Source: Streptomyces caelestis (lineage in GTDB: Bacteria; Actinomycetota; Actinomycetes; Streptomycetales; Streptomycetaceae). Taken from it: DNA of 64,000 nt. The position numbers and the translations under genes were made by a program. This document shows positions 29,300 to 36,625 of the stretch, piece after piece; position 1 is the first letter of the stretch; each line of letters starts with the position of its first letter. The stretch is taken from contig NZ_LGCN01000188.1 in NCBI RefSeq assembly GCF_001279005.1, forward strand, positions 1-64,000. The letters are read 5' to 3'. A model generated the notes under the pieces. That model had not been told where the DNA came from and did not search any database. It saw only the letters and a program-made list of their open reading frames with translations.

Positions 29300-30772
29300 G
29301 TGACGTCCCGTATCCCGCGCGACTCCAGGCTCCGACTCGTCCGCCCGCGCCCCCTGGCCGCCGCCCCCACAGCGGTGAACCAGCGGCGCTCGCGCCGCCC
29401 CGCGCCACGTCCCCCGGAGGGCACGCCGGCCCCGGCGGAGCTGGCCAGAATGGCGCGCTCCGTCCTGGCCGCCGCGGCCCGCGTCGCCCGCTGGGCCGAC
29501 GCCGCCCTCGGCCCCGGCGGGGACAGCGCCACCGCCGACGGCAAGGCCACCCTCTCCGGCGCGACCGCCGAACGGGCGGCCCGCGCTCTGGGCCTGACCC
29601 CCGCTCAGGTCCGCGCCGACTGGGACACCGCCCGCCTGGCCGGTCTCATCGAGGTGCACGGCGACAGCGCCCGCCCGGGCTGGCGGCTGCGCGCCTGGGA
29701 CCGCGACGACAGCGCCGTGCTGCGCGGCTGGGTCGCCCTCTGCGACGCCTGGTCGCTCGCCCACCCGGAACCCGAGGAGTACGAGGCCGCCGCCGTCGCC
29801 GAGGTCGTCACGGCGATGCCGCAGGTCCTCTCCTTCCTCCAGCTCTCCGCCGGCCCGGTCCCCGTGCCCCAGCTCCTCGACCTCCTCCAGCAGCGGGTGA
29901 CCGAACTCCGCACGGAGCGCTGCGAGGTCGACTACGTCCCGCAGTCCGACCCCGCCCAGCCCGGCACGCACGGGTCCGGGCTCCCCCGGGAGCTCAGACC
30001 CAAGGTGCCGCTCCAGCGGCCCCGGCCGGCGAGCGCCGTGCCCGCCGCCGACGCCCCGCTCGAGCCGCTGCTCGACTGGGCGCTGTGCGCCCTCGCCTCC
30101 GTCGGCGCCCTCACCTACGGCGACGGGCAGGCCACGCTCACCCCGCTCGGCAGCTGGGCGGTGTGGGTCAAGCTGGAGCAGATCTGCGTCGCCGCGCAGA
30201 GCCCCGCCGGGAACATCGAGCAGGGCGCCGAGGACATGCTGCGCGGCTGCGCCCAGCTGCGTCCCAACGCGGCCCGCGACGAGTACCGCGCCTGGCTCGC
30301 CGCCCGGCCGGTCGGCAGCGCCGTCACGGAGCTGATCGACGCCGCCCGGGGTGAGGACGCCCTGCTGCGCGGCCTCGCCTTCGAGGCGCTGCGGGTGGTC
30401 GGCGCCCCCGCCGAGCCCGAGGTCCGCACCGTGCTCGACGAGCCGACGCTGCGGCCGTACGCCCTGCTGTGGCTCGCCGAGCACGACGGCGCCGACCCCG
30501 AGGACGCCCACGAGGTCCTCACCCGCGAGGAGGCCACCTGGCTGTGGGTGGACACCGCGGCCGCCGTCGCCGACCACGGCGAGGCCCCGCTGCTGGTCCG
30601 CCATCTGGAGTCCGCGGTCCAGCCGACCGTCCCCGCCCTGCTCACCGAGGTACGCGCCGTCGGCCATCCGCGCACCGTCCAGGTCCTGGTCGCCCTGGCC
30701 GCCGCCCACCCCGACCCGGCCCTCGCCAAGGCGGTCCGCCGGGCCGCCTTCCAGGTGCACACCGGCGGCTGA
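29300..30772 (+). CDS. Conserved actinobacterial protein of unknown function
   Basis: The product is 490 residues if it starts at GTG 29300, which has an AGGAAG site about 10 bases upstream; an earlier in-frame start at 29213 would add 29 residues. The N-terminus is basic and proline-rich (RRSRRPAPRPPEG). Residues about 60-125 look like a winged-helix fold (TAERAARALGLTPAQVRADWD). The second half is mostly alpha helical with repeats such as ALLRGLAFEALRVVGAP and HPRTVQVLVALAAAHPDP, resembling HEAT-type repeats. I do not recognise a named family or any catalytic motif. It stands between the hydrolase and the ABC-F gene, all reading right. Confidence 0.7.
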   Translation: MTSRIPRDSRLRLVRPRPLAAAPTAVNQRRSRRPAPRPPEGTPAPAELARMARSVLAAAARVARWADAALGPGGDSATADGKATLSGATAERAARALGLTPAQVRADWDTARLAGLIEVHGDSARPGWRLRAWDRDDSAVLRGWVALCDAWSLAHPEPEEYEAAAVAEVVTAMPQVLSFLQLSAGPVPVPQLLDLLQQRVTELRTERCEVDYVPQSDPAQPGTHGSGLPRELRPKVPLQRPRPASAVPAADAPLEPLLDWALCALASVGALTYGDGQATLTPLGSWAVWVKLEQICVAAQSPAGNIEQGAEDMLRGCAQLRPNAARDEYRAWLAARPVGSAVTELIDAARGEDALLRGLAFEALRVVGAPAEPEVRTVLDEPTLRPYALLWLAEHDGADPEDAHEVLTREEATWLWVDTAAAVADHGEAPLLVRHLESAVQPTVPALLTEVRAVGHPRTVQVLVALAAAHPDPALAKAVRRAAFQVHTGG

Positions 30773-31043
30773 CCGGGCTCCGGGCTCCGGGCTCCGGGTT
30801 CGGGGTTCCGGGTCCCCGCCCCGGGCGGGTGCGCGCCGAAGCCCCGGATGCCGCGGTCCGGTCCACCGCCCGCCGTCGGCGCGCGTCGGCGCCGTCCACG
30901 ACGACGTGCGCCCCGGCCGGACCCGCGTCGGCCCGGCGTGCGCCACCGTGCCGTCCCCGCCCCCGCGCACCGACGGCTCCGTGAGGCCAAAAGCCCCCGT
31001 GAGCCGCCCGGCCCGGCGCCGGCCGGGCACACCCGCGCCCAGG
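30773..31043 (+). other. Intergenic stretch with heptamer tandem repeat
   Basis: This region follows the unknown protein gene. At 30775-30795 the heptamer GGGCTCC occurs three times in a row, then decays (GGGTTCG, GGGTTCC) to about 30815. No coding region is supported in the rest. Confidence 0.5.
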
Positions 31044-31102
31044 AAAAGTGGTTGCACGGCCCCGTTAGAATGGCTCGCATGGCCATTCTCCTCGCGCATT
31101 AG
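31044..31102 (+). promoter_or_regulatory. Promoter and leaderless leader peptide before the ABC-F gene
   Basis: A good -10, TAGAAT, lies at 31066-31071. The ATG at 31079 follows seven bases later, where the transcript would begin, so the mini-ORF MAILLAH (31079-31102, stop TAG) would be leaderless; a longer form MARMAILLAH starts at 31070. The ABC-F start is 58 bases after the stop. Upstream, AAAA (31044-31047) precedes GGTTGC (31050-31055), similar to the AT-rich element plus -35 of WhiB7/WblC target promoters, although its spacing to TAGAAT is short. Short upstream ORFs often control ABC-F resistance genes by ribosome stalling. Confidence 0.5.
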
Positions 31103-31160
31103 ACGGCGGGAACGTCCTCAGCCGCCCACCGCCACCCCACACCCGCCCAGGAGTCTGTCC

Positions 31161-32759
31161 GTGATCTCCGCCTCCGGCATCGAGCTGCGCGCCGGTGCCC
31201 GCGTGCTCATCGAAAGCGCCACCTTCCGCATCGCCAAGGGCGACCGCATCGGCCTCGTCGGCCGCAACGGCGCCGGCAAGACCACCCTCACCAAGGTCCT
31301 CGCCGGCCAGGGCATCCCCGCCGGCGGCACCGTCACCCGCTCCGGCGAGGTCGGCTACCTGCCCCAGGACCCCCGTACCGGCGACCTCGACGTCCTCGCC
31401 CGCGACCGCATCCTCTCCGCCCGCGGCCTCGACGCGCTGATCCGCAAGATGCGCGAGAACGAGCAGCGCATCGCAGGCGGCCAGGGCGCCACCCGCGAGA
31501 AGGCGCTCAAGCAGTACGAGCGCCAGGAGACCGAGTTCCTCACCAAGGGCGGGTACGCCGCCGAGGCCGAGGCCGCCACCATCGCCGCCGCGCTGAACCT
31601 GCCCGACCGCGTGCTCGGCCAGCCCCTGCACACCCTCTCCGGCGGTCAGCGCCGTCGCGTCGAGCTCGCCAGGATCCTGTTCTCCGACGCGGACACCCTG
31701 CTCCTGGACGAGCCGACCAACCACCTCGACGCCGACTCCATCGCCTGGCTGCGCGACTACCTCAAGACCTACCGCGGCGGCTTCATCGTGATCTCCCACG
31801 ACGTCGACCTGGTCGAGACGGTCGTCAACAAGGTGTTCTACCTGGACGCCAACCGTGCCGCCATCGACGTCTACAACATGGGCTGGAGGCTCTACCAGCA
31901 GCAGCGCGAGGCGGACGAGAAGCGCCGCAGGCGCGAGCGGCAGAACGCCGAGAAGAAGGCGTCCGCGCTGCACGCGCAGGCCGACAAGATGCGCGCCAAG
32001 GCCACCAAGACCGTCGCCGCGCAGAACATGGCCCGCCGGGCGGACAAGCTGCTGGCCGGCCTGGAGGCCGAGCGGAAGTCCGACAAGGTCGCCAAGCTGC
32101 GCTTCCCCGAGCCGTCCCCGTGCGGCAAGACCCCGCTGATGGCGGAGGGACTGTCGAAGTCCTACGGCTCGCTGGAGATCTTCACCGACGTCGACCTGGC
32201 CATCGACAAGGGCTCCCGCGTCGTCATCCTCGGCCTCAACGGCGCGGGCAAGACCACCCTGCTCCGCCTCCTCGGCGGCGTCGAGAAGCCCGACACCGGC
32301 CGGGTCGTCGAGGGCCACGGCCTCAAGCTCGGCTACTACGCGCAGGAGCACGAGACCCTCGACCCGGAACGCACGGTCCTGGAGAACATGCGCTCCGCCG
32401 CCCCCGACCTCGACCTCGTCGAGGTCCGCAAGACGCTCGGCTCGTTCCTGTTCTCCGGCGACGACGTCGACAAGCCGGCCGGCGTCCTCTCCGGCGGCGA
32501 GAAGACCCGTCTCGCGCTCGCGACCCTCGTGGTCTCCTCGGCCAACGTGCTGCTCCTCGACGAGCCGACCAACAACCTCGACCCGGCCAGCCGCGAGGAG
32601 ATCCTCGGGGCGCTGCGCACGTACAAGGGCGCGGTCGTCCTCGTCACACACGACGAGGGCGCCGTCGAGGCGCTCCAGCCGGAGCGGATCATCCTGCTGC
32701 CCGACGGCGTCGAGGACCTGTGGGGCGCCGACTACGCGGACCTGGTCGCCCTCGCCTGA
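31161..32759 (+). CDS. ABC-F family ATPase (ribosome-associated, Rv1473-like)
   Basis: The product is 532 residues with two ABC domains and no membrane segment. Domain 1: Walker A GRNGAGKTT at 34-42, signature LSGGQ at 158-162 and Walker B LLLDEPTNHLD at about 179-189. A charged helical linker from about 242 to 310, rich in Arg, Lys and Glu, is the ribosome-entering arm of ABC-F proteins. Domain 2: GLNGAGKTT at 357-365, LSGGEKTRL and LLLDEPTNNLD. The start ISASGIELRAGARVLIESAT resembles mycobacterial Rv1473, a WhiB7-regulon member tied to macrolide resistance. It may protect or rescue stalled ribosomes. The GTG at 31161 follows a CAGGAG site. Confidence 0.88.
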   Translation: MISASGIELRAGARVLIESATFRIAKGDRIGLVGRNGAGKTTLTKVLAGQGIPAGGTVTRSGEVGYLPQDPRTGDLDVLARDRILSARGLDALIRKMRENEQRIAGGQGATREKALKQYERQETEFLTKGGYAAEAEAATIAAALNLPDRVLGQPLHTLSGGQRRRVELARILFSDADTLLLDEPTNHLDADSIAWLRDYLKTYRGGFIVISHDVDLVETVVNKVFYLDANRAAIDVYNMGWRLYQQQREADEKRRRRERQNAEKKASALHAQADKMRAKATKTVAAQNMARRADKLLAGLEAERKSDKVAKLRFPEPSPCGKTPLMAEGLSKSYGSLEIFTDVDLAIDKGSRVVILGLNGAGKTTLLRLLGGVEKPDTGRVVEGHGLKLGYYAQEHETLDPERTVLENMRSAAPDLDLVEVRKTLGSFLFSGDDVDKPAGVLSGGEKTRLALATLVVSSANVLLLDEPTNNLDPASREEILGALRTYKGAVVLVTHDEGAVEALQPERIILLPDGVEDLWGADYADLVALA

Positions 32760-32777
32760 GAGACGTCGACCGGGGTT

Positions 32778-32845
32778 GATCGAAGAGGTGATCCACCGCG
32801 TATGGATCATTCGGCCCATCGGTGATCCATCATTCGTGTGAGATC
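32778..32845. promoter_or_regulatory. Cluster of five GATC sites upstream of gbn
   Basis: GATC occurs at 32778, 32790, 32805, 32824 and 32842, five times in 68 bases, where chance in this base composition predicts about 0.2. A sixth lies at 33072, just before the gbn gene. Three are in GGTGATCCA or its inverse (32788-32796, 32821-32829, and TGGATCA at 32803-32809). Gbn is a GATC-binding nucleoid protein, so autoregulation is likely. Confidence 0.6.
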
Positions 32846-32879
32846 TCCTCATCCCGAGGTGTGTCCTACACGGATTTCG

Positions 32880-32912
32880 CGGCCGAGCCCTCGATGAACC
32901 GGGGCTCGGCCG
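32880..32912 (+). terminator. Terminator after the ABC-F gene
   Basis: An 11-base stem, CGGCCGAGCCC (32880-32890) and GGGCTCGGCCG (32902-32912), with an 11-base loop is followed by CGCGCCTTTCT. It lies about 120 bases past the ABC-F stop. Confidence 0.75.
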
Positions 32913-32948
32913 TCGCGCCTTTCTGACCTGGCACTTCACGGAAGAACC

Positions 32949-32993
32949 GGTGCGGAGGCACTGTCCGCACCCTGCGGAATATTTGATTCCGCA
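32949..32993. other. Two adjacent perfect hairpins upstream of gbn
   Basis: GGTGCGGA (32949-32956) pairs with TCCGCACC (32964-32971), and TGCGGAAT (32973-32980) pairs with ATTCCGCA (32986-32993). The two hairpins are one base apart. They could be operator sites or a second terminator; they lie in the likely gbn promoter region. Confidence 0.5.
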
Positions 32994-33114
32994 TGTGGGG
33001 ACGCGCTCCCGTCGTCACCACCTTGTCTCATCGACCTTGCCGAATGGGTGGCCATGAGGGCCGGGAGGGGTGATCATGAGGAGACCAGAGCGCACTTCCC
33101 ATGAGGAGGCACGG

Positions 33115-33336
33115 GTGGCCGAGACTCTGAAGAAGGGCAGCCGGGTGACCGGCGCCGCGCGCGACAAGCTCGCGGCAGACCTGAAGAAGAAGTACGACGC
33201 CGGTGCGAGCATCCGGGCGCTGGCCGAGGAGACCGGCCGCTCGTATGGCTTCGTGCACCGCATGCTCAGCGAATCGGGTGTCACGCTGCGAGGGCGTGGC
33301 GGGGCGACACGGGGCAAAAAGGCCCCTTCGGCCTGA
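33115..33336 (+). CDS. gbn: GATC-binding nucleoid-associated protein Gbn
   Basis: The product is 73 basic residues with a helix-turn-helix at about 31-54 (ASIRALAEETGRSYGFVHRM) and a basic GRGGATRGKKAPSA tail. It matches the small Streptomyces protein described as Gbn (SCO1839 in S. coelicolor), a nucleoid-associated protein that binds GATC sequences and affects development. The GTG at 33115 is chosen because AGGAGG (33104-33109) sits five bases before it; an earlier in-frame GTG at 33070 has no such site. The upstream region is rich in GATC. It precedes the crotonase-fold gene by 106 bases. Confidence 0.85.
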   Translation: MAETLKKGSRVTGAARDKLAADLKKKYDAGASIRALAEETGRSYGFVHRMLSESGVTLRGRGGATRGKKAPSA

Positions 33337-33442
33337 TCCCGGGCGCCCCGAGAACCCGATGGTGGCCACCCGGCCGGCCGACTGACCGGTCGGGTGGTTA
33401 CTGTGCAGTCACTTGGATGACCGCACCCATCGGAGGCGCCCC

Positions 33443-34246
33443 ATGGCTTCGTCCGCCCAGGACCTCGGTCCGGTACTCGACAAGGACGGTGTACGGCTCA
33501 CCGTCGACGACGCGATCGCCACGGTGACGCTGACCAACCCGGCCAAGCGCAACGCGCAGAGCCCCGCTCTGTGGCGGGCGCTGACCGAGGCGGGCCGGCT
33601 GCTGCCCGGCTCCGTCCGGGTCGTGGTGCTGCGCGGGGAGGGCAAGTCCTTCTCCGCCGGGCTCGACCGGCAGATGTTCACGCCCGAGGGAATCGAGGGC
33701 GAGCCGTCGTTCATCGACCTGGCGCGTCGCGACGACGCCACGCTGGACGCGACCATCGCCGAGTACCAGGAGGCGTTCACCTGGTGGCGGCGCAGCGACA
33801 TCGTGTCCATCGCGGCTGTCCAGGGACATGCCATCGGGGCCGGGTTCCAATTGGCCCTCGCCTGTGACCTGCGTGTCGTCGCGGACGACGTGCGGTTCGC
33901 CATGCGCGAGACCAGCCTCGGCCTCGTCCCCGACCTGACCGGCACGCACCCGCTGGTCGGTCTCGTCGGATACGCCCGCGCGCTGGAGATCTGCGCGACC
34001 GGGCGCTTCGTCACGGCCGAGGAGTCCGTGAACACCGGCCTGGCCAACCTCGCCGTGCCCGCGGCCGACCTGGACGCGGCGGTCCAGGACCTCGCCGCGG
34101 CCCTGCTGGCCGCCCCCCGCGACGCCGTCATCGAGACCAAGTCCCTGCTCCGCGGCGCCCAGAACCGCACCTACGACGAACAGCGCACCGCCGAACGAGC
34201 CTCCCAGTCCCGCCGCCTACGCGACCTGGCCGGCCTGAGCGAATAA
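33443..34246 (+). CDS. Enoyl-CoA hydratase/isomerase (crotonase) family protein
   Basis: The product is 267 residues with the crotonase fold. Oxyanion segments are present: SFSAGLDRQMF and the second loop VQGHAIGAGFQLALACDLR. In typical hydratases the second loop has a catalytic Glu (GCELA), but here the position is Gln (FQLAL). A second acidic residue is kept in AMRETSLGLVPD. So it may not hydrate enoyl-CoA, and could be an isomerase or another crotonase-family reaction. The ATG at 33443 follows GGAGG. It is a single gene; a minisatellite begins 15 bases after the stop. Confidence 0.82.
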   Translation: MASSAQDLGPVLDKDGVRLTVDDAIATVTLTNPAKRNAQSPALWRALTEAGRLLPGSVRVVVLRGEGKSFSAGLDRQMFTPEGIEGEPSFIDLARRDDATLDATIAEYQEAFTWWRRSDIVSIAAVQGHAIGAGFQLALACDLRVVADDVRFAMRETSLGLVPDLTGTHPLVGLVGYARALEICATGRFVTAEESVNTGLANLAVPAADLDAAVQDLAAALLAAPRDAVIETKSLLRGAQNRTYDEQRTAERASQSRRLRDLAGLSE

Positions 34247-34260
34247 CCCCGCCCCCACAC

Positions 34261-34470
34261 CCAACGCCCCCACCACGCCGTCCCCCGCGGGCGGCGCCCC
34301 CACCGCGCCGTCCTCCGCGGGCGGCGTCCCCACCGCGCCGTCCTCCGCGGGCGGCGTCCCCACCGCGCCGTCCTCCGCGGGCGGTGTCCCCACCGCGCCG
34401 TCCTCCGCGGGCGGTGTCCCCACCGCGCCGTCCTCCGCGGGCGGTGTCCCCACCGCCCCGTCCCCACAGC
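34261..34470. repeat. 30-bp tandem repeat (minisatellite), about seven units
   Basis: The unit is 30 bases, GCGGCGTCCCCACCGCGCCG plus TCCTCCGCGG. Units begin at 34261 (diverged), 34291, 34321, 34351, 34381, 34411 and 34441 (partial). The inner units are nearly identical; those at 34381, 34411 and 34441 share a C-to-T change (GCGGTG). Because 30 is a multiple of three, the opposite strand is open and would encode a GTPPAEDGAV decapeptide repeat, but no start or homology supports a gene. Decayed copies continue to about 34525. Confidence 0.85.
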
Positions 34471-34524
34471 CAACGCCCCCACCACGCCGTTCCCGCGGGC
34501 GGCGTCCCTGCCGCCCCGTCCCCG

Positions 34525-34615
34525 CGGGCAGTCGTGCCTCCCCCAGTGCCTCAAGGGCCTGGGAGGTACCCCCAGGGCGGCACGGGTGGGCGCGACGGCA
34601 CCCCGTAAGCGCCGG
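34525..34615. repeat. Dispersed intergenic repeat, family B, copy 1
   Basis: It runs from GCGGGCAGTCGTGCC to GGGCGGCACGGGTGGGCGCG and ACGGCACC. A stem with arms CCTCCCCCAG and CTGGGAGG lies in the middle. The GGGCAGTCGTGCC and GGCACGGGTGGGCGC blocks recur at 37838-37870 and 44421-44590. No gene is in this stretch. Confidence 0.65.
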
Positions 34616-34703
34616 GCTGCGCGAACATCCCACCCCCAGCGGACCGCCCCGGCACGTCCACGAACACCGCCCGGTGAAAGAGCCCCACCGGCCGAGGGCC
34701 CGG

Positions 34704-35459
34704 TCAGTCGGCCGCTGTGATCAGCACAGCCACCGTAGGCCGCCCACCCGCCAGAGCGGACGCCACCGCCGAACGAACCCCCCGGGCCACGTCCAGAGCA
34801 CAGGCGTCCGCCTCCACCGCGAGGTCCACGCGCACGTGGCGGCGGGGCAGGGCGCCCCCACCCGGCTGCTCGGTCAGATGCACGGACCGCCCCAGCGTGC
34901 CCGTCAGCCGACTCACCCCCGCCACCGCGAGCGCCGCCGCAGCGACACGATCCGCCTCGGAGTCACCGCCGTCCGGCGACGGCGCGGACACCGCCTCCGT
35001 CTCCGCCTCCTCCTCCGCCGCCGGCTCCACGACAGGCGCAGACACAGGCACGGACTCCGCGTCCAGCAACTCCGTCACCCGCAGATCCACCGACGTGACG
35101 GCCAACCCGACCCGCTCCACCACCGCTTCCGCCAGCACCGCGCGCAGACGCGCCGCCGTCACCGGCACCGGCCGCGCCGCCGTGGCCGCGAACCCGACGG
35201 TCAGCCGCAACGGCCCCGGCGGCAGCGCGCTCGGCGGAGGCGGTACCACCGGCTCGTCCGTCGCCCCCTCCGGATCGGCGAGCCCGATCCGCACCCCGTC
35301 CAGGCGTACGCCCGGCGCGTCCCGCGCCGCCGCGCGCCGTAGCACCGTCTCCACCGCCTGCTCCGCGATCCACGCCCCCTCGCGCGCTCCTCCCAGGGGC
35401 AGGATCCTCCCCAGCCCGACCTGCTGCCGCACCGCCCGCATCCACCGGTCCGCCGTCAT
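34704..35459 (-). CDS. Conserved protein next to the Asp23 cluster, possible two-domain Asp23-like
   Basis: The product is 251 residues, of the actinobacterial group often labelled nucleopolyhedrovirus P10-like. Two segments (LRLTVGFAATAARPVPVTAA at about 120 and VRVDLAVEADACALDVARGV near 205) each show the strand, helix, strand pattern of Asp23 proteins, ending in VTSVDLRVTELLD and RPTVAVLITAAD. An acidic stretch EEEAETEAV joins them. This relation is my inference from pattern. No catalytic motif or membrane helix is seen. It is divergent from the Asp23/AmaP genes (86-base gap), which suggests a shared regulatory region. Confidence 0.7.
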   Translation of the reverse strand: MTADRWMRAVRQQVGLGRILPLGGAREGAWIAEQAVETVLRRAAARDAPGVRLDGVRIGLADPEGATDEPVVPPPPSALPPGPLRLTVGFAATAARPVPVTAARLRAVLAEAVVERVGLAVTSVDLRVTELLDAESVPVSAPVVEPAAEEEAETEAVSAPSPDGGDSEADRVAAAALAVAGVSRLTGTLGRSVHLTEQPGGGALPRRHVRVDLAVEADACALDVARGVRSAVASALAGGRPTVAVLITAAD

Positions 35460-35545
35460 TCCTCCAGCCTGACGCATCTCCGGCGCAATACCGGGCAAAC
35501 GCGCATACCGTGGTCGAAAGAGGATGAGAGAAGGGATGCGCGGAG

Positions 35546-36040
35546 ATGACCGATATGACCGAAGGGGGCTCGGTGCGGGCCCCCGGCCAGGAGAAGGACC
35601 TTTCGGAGACCACCCCCCGCAAGGACCCGGGAACGCGGCGCGGCGGCGGCGACCCCGCGACCCGTGGCCGTACCACCATCGCGGACGGCGTCGTGGAGAA
35701 GGTCGCGGGGATGGCCGCGCGGGACGTGTTCGGCGTGCACGCCATGGGCGGCGGTCTGGCACGGACCTTCGGCGCCGTGCGCGACCGGGTGCCCGGCGGC
35801 TCGAAGGCGGCGACGCGCGGCGTGAAGGCCGAGGTCGGCGAGGTGCAGACCGCACTCGACCTGGAGATCGTCATCGATTACGGCGTGTCCATCACCGACG
35901 TCGCCAAGGACGTGCGGGAGAACGTCATCGCGGCGGTCGAGCGGATGACCGGACTGGAGGTGGTCGAGGTCAACATCGCGGTGAGCGACGTGAAGCTGCC
36001 CGAGGAGGAGGACGAGGAACCGGAGACCCGCCTCCAGTGA
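35546..36040 (+). CDS. Asp23/Gls24 family envelope stress response protein
   Basis: The product is 164 residues. A charged, disordered start (to about 40) is followed by the Asp23 domain: RTTIADGVVEKVAGMAARDV, then VDYGVSITDVAKDVRENV-like residues and LEVVEVNIAVSDV. The C-terminus is acidic (EEEDEEPE). Asp23 in Staphylococcus is a membrane-associated cell-envelope stress protein held by AmaP. Here it leads a five-gene run to 37817, including AmaP, so the same complex is likely. A second ATG nine bases on is also possible. Confidence 0.85.
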   Translation: MTDMTEGGSVRAPGQEKDLSETTPRKDPGTRRGGGDPATRGRTTIADGVVEKVAGMAARDVFGVHAMGGGLARTFGAVRDRVPGGSKAATRGVKAEVGEVQTALDLEIVIDYGVSITDVAKDVRENVIAAVERMTGLEVVEVNIAVSDVKLPEEEDEEPETRLQ

Positions 36041-36065
36041 GGCCCGGTGAGCGGAGGAGCACACC

Positions 36066-36248
36066 ATGAACGCAGCCGTGGTCGGCATGATCGCCGGCAT
36101 GGCGTTGGGGTTCGCCGGATACTTCGGCGGGTTCGGGGCTTTTCTGCTGGTGGCAGCCCTGGGCGCCGTCGGCTTCGTCGTCGGGCGGTTCCTCGAGGGG
36201 GACCTGGAACTCGGCGATCTCTTCCGTTCCCGTGACAAGCGGCGGTGA
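36066..36248 (+). CDS. Small membrane protein of the Asp23 operon (DUF2273-like)
   Basis: The product is 60 residues with a hydrophobic region from about 2 to 44, probably two helices, then an acidic-basic tail LEGDLELGDLFRSRDKRR. Small DUF2273 proteins with this size and layout often lie beside Asp23 genes, which supports a role as a membrane partner. It has a GGAGGAGC ribosome site, and its stop overlaps the next start (GTGA). Confidence 0.75.
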   Translation: MNAAVVGMIAGMALGFAGYFGGFGAFLLVAALGAVGFVVGRFLEGDLELGDLFRSRDKRR

Positions 36249-36625
36249 CGGCGGTGAGCACGGTCACCGAGCCCGGCCGGGGCCCGGCCGCCGTCGCGCC
36301 GGGTGAGCGCGGGGCGACCAGGATCGCCGACCGGGTGGTCGCGAAGATCGCCTCGCAGGCGGCCCGCGAGGTGGTCGGCCCCCTGCCGCCGGGCGCCGCT
36401 CCGCCGCACGCCACCGTGGTGGTGCGCCAGGAGGCCGCCCGGGTCCGCGTGTACGTCGAACTCGACTACCCCGGCGACCTCGGCGGCCGGTGCGCGCGGG
36501 TGCGGCGCCAGGTGGTCGACCGGGTGCGCGCCCTGGCGGGGATGCACGTACCGGAGGTCGCCGTCCTGGTCGAACGGCTGCACCCGACCGCCGCGCCGGA
36601 AGCGGCCCGGGGGAGCACGGGATGA
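36245..36625 (+). CDS. Second Asp23/Gls24-like protein
   Basis: The product is 126 residues. The Asp23 pattern is clear: ATRIADRVVAKIASQAAREV, then ARVRVYVELDYPGDLGGRCA and VRRQVVDRVRALAGMHVPEV ending in AVLVERLHP. It lacks the acidic tail of the first copy. GTG at 36245 overlaps the stop of the small membrane gene. The two Asp23 proteins differ greatly in sequence, so they may form a hetero-assembly. The stop overlaps the next start (ATGA). Confidence 0.82.
   Translation: MTAVSTVTEPGRGPAAVAPGERGATRIADRVVAKIASQAAREVVGPLPPGAAPPHATVVVRQEAARVRVYVELDYPGDLGGRCARVRRQVVDRVRALAGMHVPEVAVLVERLHPTAAPEAARGSTG

Noticed and set aside
34217..34633. Minus-strand ORF with decapeptide repeats GTPPAEDGAV
   Set aside because: It is made by the 30-base minisatellite, overlaps the crotonase gene antisense, and has no ribosome site or homology.
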